A DNA stretch of 17,924 bases, from assembly GCF_900541605.1 (NCBI RefSeq), contig NZ_UQKJ01000029.1:1-17924 (forward strand), read 5' to 3'. The notes beneath the pieces are model-generated. The model was not told the origin of the DNA and made no database searches. It worked only from the letters and a program-made list of their open reading frames with translations. A program made the translations under genes and the position numbers. This DNA comes from an uncultured Dialister sp. Lineage in GTDB: Bacteria > Bacillota > Negativicutes > Veillonellales > Dialisteraceae. Numbering within the stretch: position 1 is the stretch's first letter; each line of letters opens with the position of its first letter. Shown here one piece after another: positions 12,475 through 17,924 of the stretch.

Positions 12475-15457
12475 TCTGGAACTGGAGCAGTATGGGATTT
12501 ACCATCATGCTTCCTGGCAGCCCTCACAGACATCCCTGAACGTGGTGATGGGAGAAAATGAGAGCGGCAAGACCACCATGCTCCGCTTTATCCGGGATAT
12601 GCTTTTCGGATACGGCCGGGGAAAATGGCAGGGACGGAAAGGAAATATGGGATTTGTCCGTTCCGACGGAAAATTCTACCGGGTCCACCGGGATGAAAAG
12701 GAAAAGTGGTTTGAAAACGAGAACCACGTGAAGGTGGAAGAGGAACTGCCGGCCATCTGGTGGCATGGACTGAACCGCTACATGTACGAGAAGATTTTTG
12801 CGGTGGGACTGGAAGACCTCCAGGGCGCTTCGTTCCTGGCCAACGACACCGTAAGAAGCCGGTTCTTCATGCTCCAGGGCGGCGACAAGCTGGCCAATGT
12901 GAAAGCAAAAATCCAGGATTCCAAGGGAAAGCTTTTCTCTGCCTCCACCCAGGGCAAACGGAAGATCAACCAGCTCATGGCGGACCTGGAAGAAGCCAAT
13001 AAGACCCTGGATTCCCTTTCCAACCAGGAAAAGGAATTTTCCGATCTCCAGCATAAGCAGGAAGAACTGAAAAAGAACGTGGCCGAGCTGGAAGGGAAAC
13101 TGGAAAAGGACAAGGAACAGAACCAGCGTCTGGAAAAGAGGCTGGGCGCCTGGGATTACTACCAGCGGGCGGCCGATGTGAAGCGGCAGCTGGACCTGTC
13201 GGAACAGGTCACCATGTTCCCTTCCAACGGCAAGGAACAGTGGAACCAGCTCATGAACCGGATGAACGTGCTCCACGACCAGAAAGAGTCCCTTCAGGCG
13301 AAGCTGGATGAATACAAGCCTGTCAAAAAGGAAGAAGTCATCCCCTGGCTTGGAGCCGTGGGGGAACTGGAAAAGCTCTACGTGGACCTGGGCCAGTGGC
13401 GGCAGACCATTTCCGATGCGGAAGCCCTGGAACAGGAAAAAGAAAACTGGCGGGGAGATTACGTAAAACTGGGCTATTCCCTGCCCTTCTGGGACCATCC
13501 CCTGAATATCGACGAACCCTGTGCCAACGTGGACTGGGAAGAAGGGCGCCGCCTTTCCAAGAGCCTGGGCGTCCGGAACAATGAACTCCATTTCTGGGAG
13601 CAGCGGGAACCGGAGGTGGAAGACATCTCCGAAGAGCTGAAGAAAGAGGGAGCGGTGCAGTCCGAGTCCGACTGGCAGGGCATCGAAACCATGGCATCGT
13701 CCCTGGAAAATATCCTCCACGACCAGGCATCTATCCATAAAGAAATGGAACAGCTCAATGGGGAGGAGGATAAGAAATTCACTCCCTGGTTCTGGCTGTC
13801 CCTGGTGTCCATCCTCTGTGCCGGCGGCGGCATGGCGGCCTTCTATACTGCCCGGGCAGGGACCATGGCTGCCTACGGCGCCGGCGGCGCCCTTGTGCTG
13901 GCAGTGATTTTCTACCTCATCCACAATCATGTGGTCCATGAAAAGGGAAGATCCCTGGAAAAGCTGACGGAACAGGACCGGCAGCTGGAAGAGAAACGGA
14001 AAGCCATTGAAGGCAAATTCCCGGGACAGGCGCCGAAGACGGTGGAAGAGCTCCAGGCCTTCCATAACCTGATGCAGGAAAAGCGGTCCGATTTCTACAA
14101 AGACCAGGCCCAGCGCCAGGCCATTGCCTGGAAAAAGGAAACGGTCCGGAAACAGCAGGAACAGCACAAGAAGTGGGAAGAAGAAGGAAAACTGCTGAAA
14201 ACGAAGAAAGAGGAAGCAGAAAAATCCTGGACCCACTGGCTGAAGTCCAATCACCTGCCCCAGGTGGGGGCGGAAAACCTGTCGGCCCTCCAGGAGCAGT
14301 GGCAGAAGATCTATTCCGCCGAAGGGAAGGGCAAGATCCTGGACCTCCGCCTGGAACAGGTAGACGCCCGTCTCGATATGTTTTCCCGCCGGGCGGCATC
14401 CGTCATTTCCGCCACCGGTCTCAATTACCCCGTAAATCCGGACAGCATTGCCGCCATTTACGAAGAAAACCAGAAGCGGAGCATGGAATGGGAAGCGCTG
14501 CAGGAAAAGAACAAGCAGCACGCAGCCTATGAAAAAGAAATGGAGAAACTGGACGACCGCTGGGCTTCCTGCCAGCGGGAAATGGACACCCTCCTGAACC
14601 TGGTCCATGCGAAGAATGCGGAAGAATTTGCTGAAAAAGTGAATGCCCATGAACATCACGACCAGATCCGGAAGGACTGGGAACGGATCCGCCAGGACCT
14701 GCGCATGTACGCAGGAAGCGATGAAGAATTCCAGTCCCTCTGGCATTCCCTGGAAACCGGCCAGTACGACGACTGGATGGAGGAGCATAAAAAGCTCACA
14801 AAGCAGGTGGAAGAAGAATCGGCCCAGCTCGCTGAAATGCAGCGCAGCCAGGGAGCCGTGGAAAATGAAATCTTCCGCCTCGCCGGCGATGATTCCATCA
14901 CGAAGGCCCTGCAGAACAAGGAAAAAATCCAGGCTGAGATCCATGCATCCCTCCAGGAATGGCTCACCCTCATGTACACCGAAGAAGTGATGAACCGGGC
15001 CCAGTCCATCTACGAATCCGGAAAACAGCCGGAAATCGTGGAGAAGGCCAATGAATTCCTGAAGGAAATGACCATGGGCAAGTATTCCCTCACCATTTCC
15101 GAAAACGGGAAGGACATCGAAATCGAAGACGACATGCACCGGCTGAAGAGCGAAAAGATCTGGTCCTCCGGCACCGGTGACCAGGTATACCTGGCCATCC
15201 GCCTCGCCATGGCCCTGTCCTTCGGCAGCCAGATCGAGCCGCTCCCCATCGTGCTGGACGATATCTTCGTCCGGTTTGATGAAAAACGGCAGCGGGAAAC
15301 CCTGCGGTTCCTCATGGACCTGGGCAAGACCCAGCAGATCTTCCTCTTCACCTGCCACGAACGGACCATGCACATCGCCGAAGAAGTGGGCTACGAAAAG
15401 GGCACCGGCGAATTCATCCACCTCTCCCAGGGAGAAATCGAACAGGTGGGGCAGTGA
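12461..15457 (+). CDS. YhaN/SbcC-like AAA ATPase with central membrane segments
   Basis: This 998-residue SMC/Rad50-type ATPase is the partner of the upstream nuclease. The N-terminal half-ATPase has Walker A GENESGKTT (31-39). The C-terminal half has a signature-like SSGTGDQVYLAIRLAMALS (902 onward) and Walker B PIVLDDIF (929-936). Long Glu/Lys/Gln-rich coiled coils fill the middle (about 165-235, 490-570 and 660-860). Unlike classical SbcC or Rad50, two hydrophobic segments occur near the centre (about 443-463 and 468-489), and I find no CxxC zinc hook anywhere. This layout resembles Bacillus YhaN rather than SbcC and suggests that the arm tip is membrane-anchored. GAGGAGG precedes the ATG by 7 nt, inside the end of the nuclease gene. 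Confidence 0.88.
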   Translation: MKITDLELEQYGIYHHASWQPSQTSLNVVMGENESGKTTMLRFIRDMLFGYGRGKWQGRKGNMGFVRSDGKFYRVHRDEKEKWFENENHVKVEEELPAIWWHGLNRYMYEKIFAVGLEDLQGASFLANDTVRSRFFMLQGGDKLANVKAKIQDSKGKLFSASTQGKRKINQLMADLEEANKTLDSLSNQEKEFSDLQHKQEELKKNVAELEGKLEKDKEQNQRLEKRLGAWDYYQRAADVKRQLDLSEQVTMFPSNGKEQWNQLMNRMNVLHDQKESLQAKLDEYKPVKKEEVIPWLGAVGELEKLYVDLGQWRQTISDAEALEQEKENWRGDYVKLGYSLPFWDHPLNIDEPCANVDWEEGRRLSKSLGVRNNELHFWEQREPEVEDISEELKKEGAVQSESDWQGIETMASSLENILHDQASIHKEMEQLNGEEDKKFTPWFWLSLVSILCAGGGMAAFYTARAGTMAAYGAGGALVLAVIFYLIHNHVVHEKGRSLEKLTEQDRQLEEKRKAIEGKFPGQAPKTVEELQAFHNLMQEKRSDFYKDQAQRQAIAWKKETVRKQQEQHKKWEEEGKLLKTKKEEAEKSWTHWLKSNHLPQVGAENLSALQEQWQKIYSAEGKGKILDLRLEQVDARLDMFSRRAASVISATGLNYPVNPDSIAAIYEENQKRSMEWEALQEKNKQHAAYEKEMEKLDDRWASCQREMDTLLNLVHAKNAEEFAEKVNAHEHHDQIRKDWERIRQDLRMYAGSDEEFQSLWHSLETGQYDDWMEEHKKLTKQVEEESAQLAEMQRSQGAVENEIFRLAGDDSITKALQNKEKIQAEIHASLQEWLTLMYTEEVMNRAQSIYESGKQPEIVEKANEFLKEMTMGKYSLTISENGKDIEIEDDMHRLKSEKIWSSGTGDQVYLAIRLAMALSFGSQIEPLPIVLDDIFVRFDEKRQRETLRFLMDLGKTQQIFLFTCHERTMHIAEEVGYEKGTGEFIHLSQGEIEQVGQ

Positions 15458-15463
15458 TGATGG

Positions 15464-15541
15464 GATCGAGACCGAGATCGAGGTCGAGAAGGAAAGGACC
15501 GAAGGCCCTGATGGCCTAGACCTAGACCTAGACCTAGACCT
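15464..15541. repeat. Degenerate hexamer microsatellite
   Basis: Starting 7 bp after the ATPase stop, the sequence reads in 6-bp units: GATCGA, GACCGA, GATCGA, GGTCGA, GAAGGA (15464-15493). After a degenerate stretch come four exact CCTAGA units and a final CCT (15515-15541). Both parts fit the pattern GAYCKA with a one-base phase shift, so they may be one decayed tandem array. One frame reads through it as a Leu-Asp repeat, but there is no gene there. Confidence 0.8.
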
Positions 15542-15573
15542 GGATCCAGGTGGTCAGCCTGCGGCGCTTGTGT

Positions 15574-15660
15574 GGCTGGGCTTATGTGCGAACGGGCGGG
15601 GGCTGTCAGCTGTCAGCTTCTGGCTGTCAGGAAAGCTGGACAGGCCCTGTGGGCCGGAAT
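15574..15660. repeat. Palindromic intergenic repeat, copy D (left half only)
   Basis: This fragment keeps the left end (GGCTGGG), the GCGGGGGCT block, heptads GTCAGCT, GTCAGCT, TCTGGCT and GTCAGG, then AGGAAAGCTGGACAG, as in the left arms of A-C. The core GCCTACGGCAT is replaced by GGCCCTGTGGGCC, itself a small palindrome, and no right arm follows. It is either truncated or was remade by deletion. Confidence 0.65.
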
Positions 15661-15775
15661 CCATTACCATCTCTCAGTCCGGTGGACAGCTCTCTTCTGG
15701 GAAGAGAGCCTCCTGTAGAGTCTATTGTCCGTTTTAGGTCATAGTCGTCAGGACTCCCTCTTGTACTGTATAAGT

Positions 15776-15818
15776 AAGACGATAGAAGATGAATGTCTTC
15801 TATCGTCTTTCGATTTTT
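15776..15818 (+). terminator. Strong terminator downstream of the SbcCD-like operon
   Basis: A perfect 14-bp stem pairs 15776-15789 (AAGACGATAGAAGA) with 15796-15809 (TCTTCTATCGTCTT) around TGAATG, followed by TCGATTTTT. It lies 318 bp after the ATPase stop, beyond the microsatellite and repeat copy D, so it may end that transcript or an unrecognised short one. Confidence 0.85.
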
Positions 15819-16054
15819 ATGTTTCGCATCATTACGGCACTTACCACCGCTCGAGGTGACGATTTAAGTGCAGAGTCTACTGCAATTAATGCCAGTAATC
15901 GGTAAGATGCTGAATTGTGATACGCTCAAGTCAACGGCAATCATTCATACAAACAGGCTTGAGATAAGATACTGGCAGCGGGAATTCTCCAGCCGTAAGC
16001 ATGCCGTCTTGCTACAGTTCCTGCGGCGGAACCGCTGGACCTCAACTCTTAATC
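15819..16054. other. Non-coding stretch before the htrA promoter
   Basis: This part of the 683-bp gap 15458-16140 is more AT-rich than the genes around it. A 78-codon frame starting with GTG at 15868 follows a Shine-Dalgarno-like GAGGTGA (15853-15859), but it has no recognisable domain and runs through the htrA promoter to 16104, so I do not call it a gene. It may be the remains of a decayed gene. I see no RNA gene or mobile-element end. Confidence 0.35.
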
Positions 16055-16120
16055 CTCAATTCTTTTATTTGTGCTATAATAGCAAAATAATCAAAAGTAA
16101 ATGATTCCGCCTGCGGCGGA
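16020..16120. repeat. Direct repeat pair flanking the htrA promoter
   Basis: The 11-mer CCTGCGGCGGA occurs at 16020-16030 and again at 16110-16120, 90 bp apart, one copy on each side of the promoter. Each lies in a small hairpin: GTTCC (16017-16021) with GGAAC (16028-16032), and TCCGCC (16106-16111) with GGCGGA (16115-16120). The second is in the leader RNA, 9 nt before the ribosome-binding site. They could be operator or RNA elements, or chance in GC-rich DNA. Confidence 0.5.
16072..16080 (+). promoter_or_regulatory. Extended -10 promoter of htrA-rlmH
   Basis: TGCTATAAT (16072-16080) combines a perfect TATAAT with the TGn extension. No good -35 box is seen at 16-18 bp, which is common for extended -10 promoters. 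It lies 60 bp before the start codon. Confidence 0.65.
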
Positions 16121-16140
16121 GAAAGATATGAGGTGCCGTT

Positions 16141-17325
16141 ATGGACAGAGAAGACTTGGACAAACAGCTGAAAGAGCATGGGGAAGCCATGCAGCAGACA
16201 GAAAAAGGTTCCCATAAGGGCCGTATGAAAATCGCTGCCCTGGCGCTGGCCATGCTGGTCATCGGTGGTGCCGGCGGCTGCTATTTTGGTGAATTCCAGT
16301 CGCCGAAGAAGGCAGGTGCCGCTTCCTCCTACCAGATGCCCGGCAGCACGAATAAGGAAATCAAAGACCTGCCGGCTGTACGGAATACGGCAGTGGTGCA
16401 GGCGGTCAAGGAAGTGGGCCCGGCCATCGTAGGCATTACGACAAGGGTCTATGACCGGGATATGTTCAACCGCCGGGTGGAAGTGGGCCAGAGCGTAGGC
16501 TCCGGCGTCCTCTTTGACAAGAAAGGCTATATCGTCACCAATAACCACGTGGTATCCGGCAGCAAAGAAGTGAACGTTTGCCTGTCCAACGGGAAGACGG
16601 TGGCGGGCAAAGTGGTGGGGACAGACCCCTCCACGGACCTGGCGGTGGTAAAGATTGACGGCAGTGATGATCTCCCGATAGCGGAATTCGGTGATTCCGA
16701 TGCCCTCCAGGTAGGGGAGACGGCCATTGCCATCGGCAACCCCCTGGGCCTGGAATTCCAGGGCACCGTTACCGTAGGGGTCATCAGTGCCCTGAACCGG
16801 AGTCTCGATGACATTGACCAGCGGTTCAAGCTCATCCAGACCGATGCGGCCATTAACCCCGGCAACTCCGGCGGCGCCCTGGTGACAGCCGACGGCAAGG
16901 TGGTAGGCATCAACAGTGCCAAAATCGCCAAGGAAGGGGTAGAGGGCATGGGCTTTGCCATCCCCATCAATTCCGCCAAAGGCATTATCCAGCAGCTCAT
17001 CGACAATGGCAAGGTAACCAGGGCATACCTGGGCGTCTATGCGGCAGACAAGGATATCGCCCAGCGCTATGGGTACAACTGGGACCATGACGGCGGGGTC
17101 CTCGTCATGAAGATTGCCTCCCGGAGCCCACTTTCCCTGACGGATATCCGGCCCGGTGACTATATTACCGCCATCGACGGCAAGACCTTCGACACCGTGA
17201 AGGGTATGCGGGAAATCCTGGATGGTCATAAGCCGGGCGACCGGATCCAGGTGACCTACGAGCATAACGGGAGCAAAAAGACCACGGAAGTCCTCCTGGC
17301 TTCAGCACCGGAGTCTGACAAGTAA
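16141..17325 (+). CDS. HtrA/DegP-type membrane-anchored serine protease
   Basis: This 394-residue trypsin-like protease belongs to the HtrA family, which degrades misfolded envelope proteins. Residues 1-30 are cytoplasmic and charged, and one membrane anchor spans about 31-50 (IAALALAMLVIGGAGG). The protease domain (about 95-280) carries the triad H136 (VTNNHVV), D166 (STDLAVVKI) and S243 (NPGNSGGALV). One PDZ domain follows (about 290-390, with RAYLGVYAADKD and RPGDYITAIDGK). The architecture matches Firmicutes HtrA-like proteases with one PDZ. The ATG follows GAGGTG (16130-16135). The leader contains a small GC-rich hairpin (16106-16120) just before the Shine-Dalgarno. The stop codon shares one base with the rlmH start, so the two are cotranslated. 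Confidence 0.93.
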   Translation: MDREDLDKQLKEHGEAMQQTEKGSHKGRMKIAALALAMLVIGGAGGCYFGEFQSPKKAGAASSYQMPGSTNKEIKDLPAVRNTAVVQAVKEVGPAIVGITTRVYDRDMFNRRVEVGQSVGSGVLFDKKGYIVTNNHVVSGSKEVNVCLSNGKTVAGKVVGTDPSTDLAVVKIDGSDDLPIAEFGDSDALQVGETAIAIGNPLGLEFQGTVTVGVISALNRSLDDIDQRFKLIQTDAAINPGNSGGALVTADGKVVGINSAKIAKEGVEGMGFAIPINSAKGIIQQLIDNGKVTRAYLGVYAADKDIAQRYGYNWDHDGGVLVMKIASRSPLSLTDIRPGDYITAIDGKTFDTVKGMREILDGHKPGDRIQVTYEHNGSKKTTEVLLASAPESDK

Positions 17326-17804
17326 TGAAATTTACCGTACTTGCCATCGGCAAAATCAAAGAAAAATGGATGCGCCAGGGCATCGATGAATACCTGAAGC
17401 GCCTCACTCCCATGGCGAAGGTGGAAATCATCGCCCCGGACGAAGAAAAAATGCCGGACCATCCTTCTCCGGCGCTGAAGGAAAAGGTGATGGAGAAGGA
17501 AGGGGAGAAAATCCTCAAATACCTGAAGGACGACGATTTTCTCGTACTCCTGGATCTGAAGGGGAAACCGGTGACCTCGGAAGGCCTGGCGGATATCATC
17601 CAGAAGCGGATGGTGGCAGGAACGAGCCACTTCTTCTTCATGATCGGCGGCCCCTATGGAAATGGGGAAAACATACGGAAACGGGCAAATCTCAAGATTT
17701 CCATCAGCGCCCTCACATTCACCCACCAGATGGCCCGTCTCATCCTGGCGGAACAGCTCTACCGGGCCATGAAGATTATCAGACACGAACCGTATCATTT
17801 ATGA
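17325..17804 (+). CDS. rlmH: 23S rRNA (pseudouridine1915-N3)-methyltransferase RlmH
   Basis: RlmH is a small SPOUT methyltransferase that uses S-adenosylmethionine to methylate pseudouridine 1915 in helix 69 of 23S rRNA on assembled ribosomes. The 159-residue length is normal. Family marks are the N-terminal MKFTVLAIGKIKEKW and Y-x-KRL; the central LVLLDLKGKPVTSE; the knotted SAM-binding loop IGGPYGNGENIRKRA (starting at I107); and the C-terminal THQMARLILAEQLYRAM ending in EPYHL. The ATG overlaps the last base of the htrA stop (TAATG) and relies on translational coupling. Linkage of an HtrA-type protease with rlmH is common in Firmicutes. No T-tailed terminator is visible before the window ends. 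Confidence 0.97.
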   Translation: MKFTVLAIGKIKEKWMRQGIDEYLKRLTPMAKVEIIAPDEEKMPDHPSPALKEKVMEKEGEKILKYLKDDDFLVLLDLKGKPVTSEGLADIIQKRMVAGTSHFFFMIGGPYGNGENIRKRANLKISISALTFTHQMARLILAEQLYRAMKIIRHEPYHL

Positions 17805-17825
17805 GGAGCAGCCGCTGGCGGGGCT

Positions 17826-17875
17826 GAGAGTTGAGATTTGAGAGCCCTGGTCCGGCGGCTTCACCGCAGGTTACC
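17826..17875. repeat. Heptad-type intergenic repeat with GCGG hairpin, third copy
   Basis: Downstream of rlmH a 7-bp-periodic run (GAGAGTT, GAGATTT, GAGAGCC) is followed by a GGCGGCTTCACCGCAGG hairpin, like the TTGAGCC-type units plus GCGGC-TTT-GCCGC hairpin at 6955-7001. No T-tract follows, so I do not call it a terminator. The element may continue past the window. Confidence 0.4.
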
Positions 17876-17924
17876 AAATGAGTATTCCAGTAGCCGGAGA
17901 GTTTACGAAATCATAATTTATTGC

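Noticed and set aside
12524..15421. Very long open frame on the - strand (about 965 codons), and a similar one at 7178-9604
   Set aside because: They mirror the YhaN/SbcC-like and alaS genes. GC-rich codon bias keeps the antisense frame open; the translations have no domain pattern and are unusually rich in Phe, Leu, His and Gly.
15177..15737. Frame with a Leu-Asp repeat near the end of the ATPase gene
   Set aside because: It overlaps the ATPase gene in another frame; the repeat is a translation of the hexamer microsatellite.
15868..16104. 78-codon frame with a plausible Shine-Dalgarno before a GTG
   Set aside because: No recognisable domain, and it runs through the htrA promoter. At most it is a decayed remnant.
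17805..17870. Terminator after rlmH
   Set aside because: Short GC-rich hairpins are present but no T-tract follows; the segment fits the heptad repeat class better.

Overview
The window carries 16 protein-coding genes, all on the + strand, and no rRNA or tRNA gene that I can recognise. The gene families and the order alaS - ireB - ruvX - DUF1292 are typical of Bacillota (Firmicutes). The GC-rich coding bias (my impression is mid-50s percent) together with this gene set suggests a Negativicutes bacterium, possibly Acidaminococcaceae. That lineage call is inference; no marker here settles it.

Layout. (1) 140-2895: a membrane-microdomain operon of an NfeD-like protein, the flotillin-like FloA, an unrecognised proline-rich small protein and a two-helix membrane protein, closed by a clear terminator. 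(2) 3238-3471: a small PC4/YdbC-type ssDNA-binding protein with its own terminator. (3) 3610-4854: a cation diffusion facilitator. (4) 5239-5979: a secreted NlpC/P60 peptidoglycan hydrolase with a peptidoglycan-binding domain. (5) 6132-6911: a nitrilase-family carbon-nitrogen hydrolase. (6) 7145-10732: alaS - ireB - ruvX - DUF1292, tightly packed, with a near-consensus promoter and a terminator. (7) 11194-15457: an SbcD/YhaO-like nuclease overlapping a YhaN/SbcC-like ATPase. The ATPase has two central membrane segments and no CxxC zinc hook. (8) 16141-17804: an HtrA/DegP-type membrane-anchored protease overlapping rlmH by one base.

The most unusual content lies between the genes. Three long imperfect palindromes (2944-3130, 4870-5020, 10881-11071) and a half copy (15574-15660) belong to one repeat family. 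They share a conserved core hairpin, and their arms are built from 7-bp units of AGCTNNN type. A fragment at the left edge may be a further remnant. A second, TTGAGCC-type heptad repeat occurs at 6936-7010, 10816-10852 and 17826-17875. The full copies sit between transcription units, and two members bracket the SbcCD-like pair. A degenerate hexamer microsatellite (15464-15541) follows the ATPase gene directly.

How the genes fit together: NfeD and FloA are known partners in lipid microdomains. IreB, RuvX and the DUF1292 protein are a conserved set downstream of alaS. The SbcCD-like pair belongs to a family that processes DNA hairpins and ends, which is suggestive in a genome carrying long palindromes, but any link is inference. 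HtrA and RlmH are often adjacent in Firmicutes.
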